From: Bugula neritina
Lineage: Eukaryota > Bryozoa > Gymnolaemata > Cheilostomatida > Bugulidae
Assembly: GCA_964035545.1 (NCBI GenBank)
Contig: OZ037765.1
Coordinates: 5,656,698 to 5,716,697, forward strand
Direction of reading: 5' to 3'
Length of the DNA stretch: 60,000 bases
The notes beneath the pieces are model-generated. The model had not been told where the DNA came from, searched no databases, and saw only the letters and a program-made list of their open reading frames with translations. This document shows, piece by piece, positions 11,801 through 32,115 of this stretch; position 1 is the first letter of the stretch; the number at the start of each line of letters is the position of its first letter. The position numbers and the translations under genes are program-made.

Positions 11801-14072
11801 ATTCTAGAAAAATATAAGTCAATGTGACAAATTTAATGCTCACATCAAATTCATGTACGTAATTTTCCTTACCAGGCAAGAAAACTGCTCCAGCATGCTA
11901 TATTGCTTGATCCACTGGATGCCGATATACTGAATGCTTATGGAGAATTTCTCATAAAGACTGATATAGTAATGGCCGATCATATGTTTAAACAAGCCAG
12001 TATTATCTGTCCAACCCATATCCGAGCTCTCATAAACTTACAGAAAACTGCTCCATTAGTTGAAGATTTAGATGCTGCTATATATAATAGGTAAGTCTTG
12101 GTACCAGAGTTTGGGAAATGTACTGAGTGAATAGATAGTTCCTATCTTGTTTTACTACCAAATGTTATACTGGTTTTTATTGTTTCAAAATAACATTTTT
12201 GATAACGGCATTTCAATAACAGTTGAAAGATCTTTTCCTTCATCTTTAAGTATGATTATTTAAAATAAATTTGAACCTTTAATGCTTGCAAATTTAGTAT
12301 TTCTACTTTTATAGAATTGCCATGAAACGAGATTTACTCATTCATATACCTGAGCACCATCCAGCTTTACGGAGACTCAAGAAAGAGTTGTATTATCAAC
12401 ACATATATCACACAGTAGCTATAGAGGGGAATACTTTAAATCTTCACCAAACCAGGGCTATTGTTGAGACTAGAATGACTGTTGGTGGGAAAAGTATCAG
12501 TGAACATAATGAAGTACGTTACAATTGGTGTGCCAAACTCGAAATAAAAACTAACTCTTTCCTGTTGAAAACCAAAGATGTTGTTGAAAAAGATTGTTAA
12601 ATGTACTTATGGTACCTAAAACACTATATTATTTAGGCTTAATTTAAATTTGAATTTGATTTACGACGCATTAAGTATATTATGTAATTGATAATTACAT
12701 CATATTAATAATTATGGGAATTATTAATAAAAGCGCTATCCCATAAATTTCTGAATTTCATGCATTTTCTGTGTAAAGCAATTCTAATTTAAAAAATAAT
12801 AATCACTTTTGGCCAATTAAGCTTATAATATAACAGTTTCAACTGAAAGTGGTGAAATGTTTTAGGTGATTGGGTTGGATGCTGCCCTCAGCTATATAAA
12901 CAGCACTTTACTGAATCGTATTGGGAAGATCTCAATACATGATATACTAGAGATACACAAGAGAGTGCTCGGGTTCGCAGATCCTATCGAAGCTGGCCAG
13001 TTGCGAAATACTCAAGTGTTTGTGGGGGACTATATACCCCCTCGTCCCGGGGAAGTTCAGGTAATGCGGTGTTACTGCCTCTTTTCTTTATCTATAAAGT
13101 TAAATGTGGACATGAGCACATCAATGTCTAAGTGGATGGTCAAAACTAAGAATACAGGCATAATTGCTTCGAGTGCTGCTCAAAATAAGATTTAGATGAA
13201 ATAATTTAGTGTATAGGCCGGCTTTATTGTGACCATTCGCAACTTGTATCAATTATTTAGGGAATATTTGTGTGCCACTTGGAAATTTCTAATAGGTATC
13301 ATTTTTGCATCTTTTCTTACTAATTATCATTTCCTTTAAGAGGTTGCGTTGTGATTTTTATGTTGTGTTGGTGTTGTAGACTCTAATGGAAGAGTTTGTT
13401 GATTGGCTGAATTCTGAAGAGACTGCAGAGATTCATCCAATCAAATTGGCAGCAATAGCTCATTACAAGTTAGTGACAATACATCCCTTTTACGATGGTA
13501 ATGGCCGGACCTCCCGACTACTTATGAATCTCATTCTGATGCACGCTGGCTATCCCCCAGTCATGATAAGAGTCCAGCAGAAGCATGAATATTATAAACA
13601 CCTGGAAACTGGCAATAGAGGTCTAGAAATACTAAATATATGCTTTTGTTTTAGATGCAACACTCCTAATTTTTGCAAATTCTATCACTTTTAAGTGGAA
13701 GTTATTTGTTGATGGATTGGCAGTCTAGAATTATGAATATGATATTCTCTGGTGCTTTAAATGCATAGTAAATTGAATTTCTTTGAGCAGAATATACCCC
13801 AGGTTTCATTGGTTTTCTTCATTATAAATGCATATGTAATGTGCATGCTTTCATTTTTCTTCGTCACACACGTCAGAAAGTAAATTTACCTCCTTAAATT
13901 TTTTTTAGGTGATATTCGTCCGTTTATAAGGTTCATAGCGGACTGTACTGAAGTCACAGTAGATGAATATATATCTGCTCTCACTGAAGACCCTAGAACT
14001 GTGCATGACATTGCTACTTATGAATATGTCGATGATGGCAGAACCATTATTGTTGGCGATGAAGAAGATTGA
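2851..14072 (+). CDS. FICD: FICD: Fic-domain protein adenylyltransferase
   Basis: Seven exons: 2851-3262, 11154-11227, 11876-12090, 12315-12513, 12866-13060, 13380-13620, 13909-14072 (TGA). All have GT-AG borders and consistent phases, giving 499 residues (human about 458). The product is a type II ER membrane enzyme that AMPylates and deAMPylates the chaperone BiP. Visible parts are a short cytosolic N-terminus, one TM helix at about 31-52 and a TPR region in exons 2-3. The autoinhibitory motif TVAIEGN has its regulatory Glu at about 271, and the Fic core [12 protein letters not shown] has its catalytic His at about 400. Both the inhibitory Glu and the catalytic loop are intact, so a regulated bifunctional enzyme is expected. 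The acidic end (GDEED) lacks a KDEL-type signal. Intron 1 (about 7.9 kb) holds a full LTR retrotransposon in sense orientation. A poly(A) signal AATAAA is at 14386. Confidence 0.93.
3535..3839 (+). repeat. 5' LTR
   Basis: 305 bp, starting TGTGGTGGCTCG and ending CTATAACA. It matches the 3' LTR at every position except one (T here, C there, in the AACTGGYGAAG segment near 3772). The first part is rich in short inverted repeats, including a strong hairpin at 3633-3654. Confidence 0.97.
3840..3858 (+). promoter_or_regulatory. putative primer-binding site
   Basis: Immediately inside the 5' LTR lies GTGGTGGCAGCAGTGGGAT. A TGG start one base after the LTR is what a tRNA 3' CCA end would pair with in minus-strand priming. 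I did not identify the tRNA. Confidence 0.55.
3873..4739 (+). CDS. retrotransposon Gag
   Basis: 288 codons, from ATG 34 bp after the LTR to TAA (4737-4739). A retrotransposon-gag capsid fold is recognisable: [14 protein letters not shown] at about residues 35-50, then the helical stretch with ALRARFG and an LATQM end. The C-terminal 50 residues are Gly/Gln/Pro-rich. No complete CX2CX4HX4C zinc knuckle is present; only a lone Cys-His remains near the stop, where knuckles usually lie. The stop is in the same frame as pol, with two sense codons between it and the pol ATG. Pol could therefore be made by stop readthrough or by reinitiation. Confidence 0.85.
   Translation: METENARMQPPPVEGERRNAVNPVNREGEEAYRHCLKAPTFTGSEDVEQFIQEFREVMEVAQWPHRVALIKLRRAVTEQAKPYGVGTDVDGILAALRARFGTSVIDARTKLERLCRTPRTSLQEHAATVKKLAQIAYSDLPAQHQERYTYDAFVQSLNDLGLDHHLRAKGITRIEDALTAGEAYLLATQMHRAQRNPPVVGVSAARATTGSEALPLEAEVDRMVEMLGQLVTILAGAGPGQALRMPPTPVGQGWSSADQDQGQKGRPQYQGALNCHGPRTLSLPAGRN
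4746..9314 (+). CDS. retrotransposon Pol polyprotein (PR-RT-RH-IN)
   Basis: 1,522 codons without a break. Aspartic protease has LLDSGCTTN at about 122-130 with a flap-like ILGMPF motif. Reverse transcriptase has the catalytic YLDD at 554-557 and [12 protein letters not shown] before it. RNase H has DTDAS with Asp at about 701 and TDHASL. Integrase has an HX3H/CX2C zinc site from about 970 and catalytic Asp1035, Asp1095, Glu1131 (D,D35E). A GPY/F-type module (KFVGPYVV) follows. All catalytic residues are present, so the enzyme set looks functional. After the GPY/F module comes a Pro/Glu-rich tail of about 200 residues with a small Cys cluster of no known role. Same frame as gag, separated by a single TAA. 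Confidence 0.94.
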   Translation: MVEHAVVCPYGPGGTFYPSGRYHAGLVGPHNGLVPFPCHSLTGFTGYLGRRSPPLKWSQKAQWRGPNPAGTNLAAGSPVNHGWNPRRPVKPGQHMRGGVKVQPHGESYFLPGKVAGNAVTFLLDSGCTTNLLSRRVFEALPRRDRDRVRPYTGEHGTLGDGSCIPFYGIIELPGRVRDQAVQETFIIGQLEEDAILGMPFLKQHQCRIDFSKSVVLMGGRELACVDKFGRPLVGGVQVVRNCTVPGRSRATIHCRVNSNRIARLGVVESAHEKIQLASSLNRLTERGEVLVQCVNPFTEPIELPAGSMLGRFHSVQEEDVGPSLGDATEAPPRHPIQGRGAVPTHLRELYETASGGCASNRERQAMAKLLRDYGDVFSSGENDVGLTGIVRHEIPLTAGTVPVRQPTRRLGPEKEKEVSRQVRDLLDRGLIEPAHSAWSSPVVLVRKKDGSWRFCVDYRKLNSVTIQDAYPLPRIDESLDALAGSKYFSTLDLLSGYWQVPLSPDAQEKAAFITRDGLWKWKVLPFGLTSAPATFQRLMEQVLSGLHWKTLLVYLDDVIVISPDFETHVSRLQEVFERLRGAGLKLKPSKCALLQPEVKYLGHVVGRNGVATDPEKVRAVEDWVTPQDLTGLRAFLGLVGYYRQYIPDFAGIAQPLNRLTAKGVTWQWTPVEQEAFDRLKGCLLAAPILAYPDPTLEYILDTDASDQNVGAVLSQVQDGREVVVAYYSKSLSPAERNYCTTRKELLAVIKSVKHFRPYLYGRKFRLRTDHASLIWLCRRAEPSSQVARWLEILAEFSYRIEHRPGKRHSNADGLSRRPDGGCKQCLNIERRDGGPPRCELETLAHHGAPFDWDQGQLRQRVDESPEDVQNLRANPVLAGNVRELKKLQEELPGVVADIYRAKREGRRPSEERIRQGCAEFRLYCQRWDSLRIGQDGLLTISLAASGRHPERKRVVCPTAIRRELIWDTHKQAHAGVKRVISKLRLRWYWPQMERDVRLRVKQCEICQASKHSRPPGEAGRRRLYAGRPWQVVAVDLVGPMPLTPRGNNWILVLTDHFTRWADALAIPDASAPTVARALDQHVFCYFGLPEQIHSDQGAQFQSQLMSDLCHLWGVNQSRTTPYHPQGNGVVERNNRMLGDALRSLLLGRGQEEWDTVLPQVMRAYRSTPHTSTGETPNLLMLGRETRVPDHLTYHVPEQDNSVHEYASELVERMKAAHEILRQQQWKVRHEDSDEPPLYQRGDKVWMVNYRRRRGQADKLKPKFVGPYVVVEAMPNHTYKIERSGQVSIQNESRLKPYWASPDGVGEAPPLLEPRRQTTTRGRRRHGPEYEVVIPREENLVREERQFLSTEACPPPPSLIPSLPETEPVPEVQTPTEGGAPSGEQEEVTTNGEVETPLEAPTNEPTSVSPSLERGQRTRKPPPYLKDFICDCIRSGAHESLGENRTIKCWSCEPHANINFCEGGIVGGINARKANSSDLVPQKRCSAFSYADIAKGRRISQPAPTLPRTLSMDINTEFPGKPV
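9332..10405 (+). CDS. retrotransposon ORF3: zinc-finger/coiled-coil protein
   Basis: 357 codons, starting 17 bp after the pol stop in another frame and ending before the polypurine tract. The N-terminal 130 residues are acidic and Ser/Thr/Pro-rich. A C2H2 finger follows (ECNLCQQRF, Cys155/Cys158, His171/His175). Then comes a degenerate CXC...H...C finger at about 181-202. A Pro/Ser-rich linker and a basic, heptad-like helix at about 313-352 ([17 protein letters not shown] onward) end the protein. No signal peptide or TM segment is present, so it is not an envelope. Nucleic-acid binding is inferred from the fingers and the basic end. Such an accessory gene is not standard in Ty3/Gypsy elements. 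Its intact frame in a young copy argues that it is used. Confidence 0.8.
   Translation: METGSMPVDSELIQQIESELLGTTFHVNDDEDTVMADGLLDLELDTVLGQSTHDSSVPRVHSKSSDSQASNGRQSLELGCKDPPRSNTNSTFVDTLAPVSPGMPSLEMAWDSEPAPTTSTTRKLPPQLEATSNWITPATEREIRTHQGGEGNRECNLCQQRFTTHRRLKVHLPQHYITTFCPCGEYSYNRDYLLRHQRTMQCYQGHVYEVDESSYPAFLNAIKPLITDSARLSRLEQGFPSPRPIISKAADKPTQSTNSPPHSPIRMPHTFPRVVLQRVDTNAYTLPPPLPSSERKRHRQPTSSRSSPWARNLREVEARAHDLEQEVYRLAPRVQAASSELKYLQESIKRMKRAARS
10662..10674 (+). promoter_or_regulatory. polypurine tract
   Basis: The stretch CTGGAGGGGGCAG directly precedes the 3' LTR. It is the expected plus-strand priming site for reverse transcription. Confidence 0.65.
10675..10979 (+). repeat. 3' LTR
   Basis: 305-bp copy of the 5' LTR at an exact offset of 7,140 bp with one substitution. 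It is preceded by the purine-rich stretch GGAGGGGGCAG and followed by the ATAG target duplication at 10980-10983. Confidence 0.97.
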
Positions 14073-15365
14073 CAACTCCCAAAATTTATGGTGCTGATGA
14101 TTTGTACTCCGTGCAATAGAATAGATATTATTTATTTCGATTAATATACCTTATTTTTACACAATGCTTTATTGAGAAGTAGGTGAATTATTTTTTAACT
14201 CTTTATTTATCAAGGCCTCAGATCTTAATGTAAATTATGTGCCGTATTGCTACCAATTTACAGGTGCATGACTCAATATATTATATATTTCATAACTTTT
14301 AATCTCTAGCCAAACACAAACAGTTGAAATTCTGTTGGCAGTAGGTCACCATTACCAGATCATATAAGGATTAGAGTTATTATTTAATAAACACGGTGCA
14401 TATTTTTATATTAATTTATAGCAACTGCTTCGCGCAATCAATTATATTACCATTCAAATTGTAATTGTAATTTTTCCAAGACAATGTGGTTATAAAGTAC
14501 AGTGCTCCTCCATATCTCACTAAACTGCGGGTCCCTTGATTCGCGACATAATAGAATACCAGATTTAACTTACTGATCCGTTAAATTGAGCCATTTTGTC
14601 CTTATACACACATACATAAGTCGGTCCGTCTCATGACTGATGGGATTTCTTGAGAAATGGAACTGTGAGATATGGAGAGATCACTGTACTGCTAAGCTAT
14701 AGAGTATAGATTGTACCAACTTAATAAAGTTATTCTATCTCGTGTTTGAAAAGAGAATATGTTTCACAATCACAATTTTTAAAATTAAATTAATGCATAT
14801 AACTGTAATGAATTGATGGTGGAAATGTTAGTTACCCGTGTGCCTGTTTTTGATATTTCATATATTTGATGATAAAAAATTCATTATAAGGTCTGCAATA
14901 GTGCGACTACAGAATATAGCAGGAGAATATGTCGACATTTGCATATAATATGGTAAATAAATTTAATAACTAGGCAAGATATTAGCATATTATTAGACAG
15001 CTGGGAACACAAAGCCACTATAAATGTTAAATAGTACAATTATATACATTATACAAAAAATAATGTTTGGTATATAAACTACGACATATAATATAAGCCT
15101 AGTTTACATCCACCAGTAAAAATTCCCATGTAGTTTTATTAGGCACTGCCGATAATTGAAATGCAAATGCCCGCATTCACATAAATATTAATCAAGTTTA
15201 GTGCCTACCACTAAGTTCAAATATACGTGTAACACATTGAATACTAATTGAAGACTAGATGTATTATCAGCATACTAACAGTAACTGTTGTGAAATATGT
15301 CACTTGCACAGGAGTTGTCACCTCTCTGACTCACGGAGAGGCACAGTTAACAGCCTTAGCACCAC
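14073..15365. other. FICD-GRK convergent spacer
   Basis: The two flanking genes converge here. It holds the FICD 3' UTR (AATAAA at 14386), the MITE, and the GRK 3' UTR with an inverted AATAAA at 15135-15140. I see no other gene. Confidence 0.55.
14500..14686. mobile_element. MITE, Tigger/pogo-type
   Basis: 187-bp non-coding element flanked by TA on both sides (14498-14499 and 14687-14688). Its ends are imperfect inverted repeats: CAGTGCTCCTCCATATCTCA on the left, CAGTGATCTCTCCATATCTC read inward from the right. The left arm matches the inverted right end of the Tigger element at 29430-32115 (CTCCATATCTCACTRAACTG, then GCGACATA-like and AATACCA-like blocks). It is therefore a non-autonomous relative. 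It lies between FICD and the GRK gene. Confidence 0.82.
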
Positions 15366-26385
<11,020 letters not shown>

Positions 26386-29300
26386 TTTCACCCATTGGTG
26401 GGGAAGTTTCAATAAACTCTTTCTGTGTTCATTGAGAAGCCAAAGGTCCTGATATTCAACAACTGGATGATCTCGGGCTACACAGATCTCTAGACTTGAT
26501 AGACTTGGGTGTTAATATCTACATAACATATGCAACAACTTAGATAATACTACGAGAAAAAGAATAAGAAACATTTGGAAAAATCAAATGAAAATATAAT
26601 ACTTAACTTAAAACTTATACTAGCTGTGCATGCTTAAAATGAGCACTTATTTTGACACCGGGTAGCCTATATTACATTACATGTTAAATCAAATCAAAAT
26701 GATAGTCTAGGAAAAAGTAGTTTATTGTTTAAATAGCACTAATAGTACTAATGAATAAAAACTACAACTTTATTTAGCAGATTTTTGGATCTCAAGAGTC
26801 AAGGGATACTGATGTAAATAATTTATAAAAAATATATATGTTAAAATAAAAAATGGCTTCTAAAACTATGCATAAAGAGTATGTTAGATTTTAATAGTGA
26901 TGCAGTATTGAAACAACAGAAAATGTACCACACTGGTATTAAGACCATTTTCTAGTTTTAAAAGGTAGAACCGATTAAATGAATTAGAAAGTTCTGCAGT
27001 GAGGGATCAGCAGGAGCAGTGAGTAAAACTATCCAATTCAGCAAATCACTAAGACTCTAGAGTACACTAAGGCAAATGGCAGTTACCAATAACCATTAAA
27101 CTGCATGCATGTAGGATGTAAGCTGCACCAGCCCTCACATGATCAGTAAGTATCACTAGTAGCTAAGGTTAGTAGGACCTAGTAGAAATTGAGAAACTTA
27201 ATTTTTACGTTTACATGTTTGAACATATAAAGTCTACAGGTATGGTTTAGGCCTCTAAGTCACTATAATAACCATATAAAATCCACATGGGTTTATAGTC
27301 ACTATCCCTGTGAAAACCCGTGAGGAAGAGGATTTTTAAGAACTGGTTTTTTTATTGTGGAACAAGGAGCCATCATGACTAAATTTCCTTTTTAACACCA
27401 TCAACAACCTTTACTAAGATTCTAACCACTACACCACACCTGCTCTTTTACTTCACCTTATACTTGACCTATATTTATGTTCCACTAAACACATAAATTT
27501 CTGCATGTCTCTCCAGGACAATTTGTTTAGTTGTTATCTTTAGTCACTTATTACAGAGGATGAGAGTGATTTTTGATAGTTTTATATAATTTTTAGACTA
27601 TATTTTTAGTTTTTAAAACTCTAATCATGACCATGGTAATAAATGGCCCATGTGCCTAAGCTATAAATATGTATTAATATGTAATAATACATGTCATTAT
27701 ACATATCACATGAAGATTCTAATTAGCAACTACTAATAACAGTATATCCATTATGTTTGATAATAAAATTAAATATGATTGCTATAATTAAAAATATTTG
27801 GTCTCTAATATACATTTTTCTCTATCTATAATAAGCACCATAATATTAGTAAATTGATAACAAATGATAACTATAGTAATAAAAAAGATTCATAAATTTT
27901 TGCTACAAGTAACCTAAGGATAAATGTTACAACAGAGGCAGATACCAGCAAGTGCAACTATAAGTGAAAGAGAAACTCAGATTGAAGCTTACACGTTTCA
28001 CATTGATATTATTGTTAATAGTAACAGCTATATTAGCAACCCTTTAATAGGTCTCTTATTGAGTATTATAAAAGTGCAGTAACCCTAGCAGCTTAAATCA
28101 CTACCACCATGACCATGACTATGATAAATAAAATCATCAGTATTATTATGATTGTGATTGAAAATGATTGCCATTAGACCTACATCATTTTCAGAGTTAT
28201 TCCAATTCTTATAATTACAAACTTACAGTGATTTTAAGTTATAGATTACTTATTAGCTTTAGAGATAGAGCTAGAAGCTAGTGTATATAGGAAATATTTA
28301 ATTTCAACTTGCAGTCAAAATTATTGCATTTAATTTTCGTGATGTAGTTTCCTTAACTTTAAGCTTGTTTGAATGTTAGTCAGAACTTTTAATCGTAGGA
28401 TCAAGTAAGATAAACACAAAGCTTAGGTAAAAGTCAAGTGAAAAATAACAGATGTTATACCTATTATTATCATTATCATTATGATATTAATAATAATTGA
28501 TGATGAAAGTTTCAGTATGATGTTCATGACATTATCATTATGATTATATTTATAGGATTATATGAAAGAGTGAAAAACAGTATTTAATTTTATTAGTACT
28601 ACTATTAGCAGTAGTGCTACTAATGCTACTGATAGGAGCAGGTCTAGTACAACTGCAAGGTTTAGTAAATAAAAAATTATATCCCTACCGCGCTCATAAT
28701 GAAGATCAACATGTTTATGTTATTGTTACAGTTAGTGTTACAGTGATACTGTTAGTGTTACTGACTATCAGTATCAGTATCAGTATGACTGTATCAGTGT
28801 ATCAGTATGAGTATCACAGTAATTGTAAATGTAATGAGTAAAAGATGTCATATTTCTATTTGTTATCAAAGTAATAGTAAACTATTAACTCTAAGTCTAA
28901 CTACTTCTAGTAACCAGTGGCATAGAAAGAGAATTGCCAACAGCATTAATTTAGAATTACTATTAGTATTAGTAATCACTATTAGATCAAGTTGAATTTG
29001 ACCAAATAATAATTTAAATTAATATTTATATTATAATATTAATAAATATAATAATATGTCTAAATGACTGTTTTAATTTAATGAGTTATAGTCTAAAATG
29101 AACAGCAATTTTTAGTTAAACAGCATATTTTTACAATACCTTTGAAAGGTTATGTTTTAACAACTCTGTGATCCCAAAAGTATAAATATATGCAAAGCTA
29201 AAAAATACTAGAATTTAACGGCCACTAACAGGTGCGAAAAATGGTAATAGCTGACCTCAATAATCTCTAAAAGTCAAAGCTTTTTTGAAAAGCATGAATA

Positions 29301-29429
29301 TTTTTTTAAAATATATAAATAATTGTATTTAATTTTTAAAACATTTTTATTGTAAAAATAAATAACATACAACATTTAAAATGATTTAATTGAGATTAAC
29401 GTATTCAACTAGCTTGAGATTTCAGATGT
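26386..29429. other. intergenic AT-rich spacer
   Basis: About 3 kb between the GRK start codon and the Tigger element. It contains one reversed SINE copy (27283-27447) and low-complexity AT stretches such as ATTATTATCATTATCATTAT near 28460. ORFs near 28614-28995 are products of this simple sequence. A GRK 5' untranslated exon and promoter probably lie here, but I cannot place them. Confidence 0.5.
27283..27447 (-). mobile_element. tRNA-derived SINE, copy 2 (reversed)
   Basis: Read on the minus strand: box A GTGTAGTGGTTAGAATC, the body GGAAATTTAGTCATGATGGC, then the family tail TTTTCACAGGGATAGTGACT with ATAAACCCATGTGG. Box B is eroded. Confidence 0.75.
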
Positions 29430-32115
29430 CAGTGCACCTTTCATAACTCACGGTTTAATTTCTCACGGAATTCCATAGCTCACGAGAAATGCTTGGATTC
29501 CCGTTCTTTGACTGAAATACCATTGAAAATTAGTGTCGTAAGATTGTTAAGGCCAATTGCAAGTTTTAAGTAACAGCCGCCGTTATTGGAGAAACTAACT
29601 CCTGTACAAACAAACCATGGGGATGCATGAAATGTGTTGTTTTAATAGGTAGCAATTGACTAAAAGTATAAATTGACAAGTTTAATTTGAATACATTTGC
29701 TTGAGCCGGTCATATCAGAGTGTGAAAGACGACGTCATAAACCCTGTAACAAACAAATCGTACAAAAGCTCATCTATTTCATGAAGAAAAAATTCATTTA
29801 CAACTGCCATAAAGACAACATTGCTCAATTCTTTGACAACACAAATTCTACACTTGACACGCGAGGAAGCTGCTATTGCTCTTGCATCACCATCATGCCC
29901 AAGCGAAAGTTAATTCAGTACACGCTGGAAGAAAAATTCACTGCAGTCAGACGAATACGGAATGGGGAAAGACAGTGCGCGGTAAATTTGATTTAAATTT
30001 ATATGTTTAATGTGTAAAGTGTGGTTTTTTTTGTGATATGATATTATTTTTGTATGGAATGGGATTCATGCATTTATATTGTGCCAATGCTATGTTATGA
30101 GTTGGATGAGCCAAGTTTCTCATTGGGTGAAATGCTTATTTTCCGTTCTAGTTTTGTTCAACAGGTCAGCCGTGACATGGGAGTCCATGAGGCTACACTA
30201 CGAGGATGGCTACGAGATGAGGGGAAGCTGAGGGCTTTTGCTGACGACATAGAGTCATCTCAAGGTCTAGCCAAGAGGAAGAGGGTCCGGACCACTAGAA
30301 ACCCACATCTGGATGCAGCTGTCTTCGACTGGACCATGCAGATGAAAAATGCGGGTGTCCCACTGTCTGGTCCGGTCATCAAGTCGCAGGCTCTCCTCTT
30401 AAACCAGCTGACCACCGATGACACTGCAACTTTCCAGGCATCGAATGGGTGGCTTCAGAAGTTCCAGAAGCGCCACTCCTTTCAGTCTTTTAGCCTTCAC
30501 GGTAGAGGTGCTTCAATAGACAAGAAAGACGCAGAGGAGCATATCTCTCAGTGCTACCATCTCATCCAGGATGGAGGTTACACGGTTGATCAGGTTTATA
30601 AAGCTGATGAGACTGGCCTCTACTGGCGACAACCACCTTGTAAAGTCATCACACCCAGAAGCAGCCACATTCAAGACTTCAAAGAACAAAAGGAGCGATT
30701 GACTGTCCTAGTTTGCACCAACCGGAGTGGTTCTCACCAGCTTAAGCCACTCGTCATCGGCAAGTACCGGTCTCCACGATGCTTCCACCACATCAAGATG
30801 GATTGTCTGCCTGTTGTTTATGACCACTCTATTAAGGGATTAATGACAGCGACAATTTTGGAAAACTGGTTCCACAAGTCCTTCGTCCCAGCCGTCAAGA
30901 CTCATTTGGAAGAAAGGCAGCTAGAGGCTAAAGCCCTTCTCCTTCTTGACAGCTGTCCTGCCCATCCACCTGCCGAGACCCTTCGCTCCAGAGATGGAAA
31001 AATTGTTGTCCACTACCTCCTGAAGAACACCACAGCCTTGATCCAGCCTATGGGTCAAAGTGTGATTCACACCCTAAAGACAAACTACAAGAGGGAGCTC
31101 ATTCAAAAGATGGTAGACGGTGACACACCCAATGTCATCTCCTTCCTGAAGGAGATGACCATCAGGGATGCAGTGAACATCATCCACTCTGCATGGGCTG
31201 CCATCTCCAAAGTCTTACTGCAGAAGTGTTGGGAAAAGGGTCTCCCAGTGCCTGACTCCTCCTTGAGTGATGACGAAGGTGAAAAGCCAGACTTCTGGGG
31301 ATCCACAGACAAGGACATCCAAGACTCTGTAAGGCAAAAAATCGCTGATTTCCTTGAAGTGGATGAGCGAGAGGTTGACCACTATCTCAAAATATGGGTG
31401 GATGAGGATGCTAATCTTCCAACAGCCCAAGAGAAGACCGATGAGGACACTAGTCAGGAGGCACTGGCGAGAGGTGAACCAACCCCCTCTGAGAAACAGA
31501 AACAGGAGGAACCACCCACATCTGCTCCTTCCACCCAGCAGGCCTTGAGAAATCTTCAGGTTGTTCTTGATTTCTGGACATCTCAGGGGAAAAACCTGGA
31601 AGCAATCCAGGTAGAAACGCAAATGAGGAAAGTGAGGGAAATACAGGCTAAGCAACAGAAGCAGACTGAGCTAGCTTCCTCTTCATTGAATTCAATATAG
31701 AAAAATCATTTTAGTTGTCTTGTGTACCTGTTGAACGGCTGAATGTTTTATTGGGATGGTAAACATTGTGTGTAGCACACCCGTGTCACACGTGTAAAGT
31801 ACTCCGTATATTTTGGAGATGGATAGATTTAACCATCAATTTATTATTGCTTTATGCTGTCGTGTATGTGTTGATTCTTTGTTACTTTTCAATAAAATGT
31901 ATATAAAACACATTCATTTATTGATTTTTCTACGTAAATTAAGTATTTGTGCATAAAATAGTTTAACAATCAAACAAAAACAGATCTCGTGAATGGGAAG
32001 TCGCAAATTAATGGTCGAATTTAAGGGTCCGTGAGTTAAAGATGGTATTCTGCTATATATGTCACGAATTAAGGTTTCGGGATCCGCAGTTCAGTGAGAT
32101 ATGGAGGGAGCTCTG
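29430..32115 (+). mobile_element. Tigger/pogo DNA transposon
   Basis: About 2,686 bp. The right end inverted (CAGAGCTCCCTCCATATCTC) is followed by TA, the pogo/Tigger target. The left end is more diverged (CAGTGCACCTTTCATAACTC at 29430) and is preceded by GT instead of TA, so it has mutated or the end is a few bases off. Length and transposase type fit Tigger. The right end closely matches the MITE at 14500-14686. It lies between the GRK and ADSL genes and no host exon is interrupted. Confidence 0.85.
29895..31700 (+). CDS. Tigger-type transposase, third catalytic Asp replaced
   Basis: Two exons, 29895-29981 and 30165-31700 (TAG), joined in phase 0, give 540 residues. Starting at ATG 29895 yields MPKRKLIQYTLEEKFTAVRR, the start of a psq/CENP-B-type helix-turn-helix that continues across the intron (ATLRGWLRDEGKLRAF). 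A CENP-B-like second DNA-binding region follows (about 70-140). The DDE domain has Asp177 (YKADETGLYW) and Asp291 (LLLDSCPAHP). Position 326 (QPMGQSVI, GGT at 31053-31055) is Gly where the family has Asp, at the expected spacing of 34 residues. The frame is otherwise intact, so it is either a recently inactivated transposase or a DNA-binding protein kept without catalysis. The spliced intron at 29982-30164 has GT and CAG borders. Confidence 0.85.

Noticed and set aside
28614-28995. Two ORFs of 62-75 codons with hydrophobic and Ser/Ile repeats
   Set aside because: They come from low-complexity CAGTAT/TTAGTG DNA. There are no splice signals, domains or start context.
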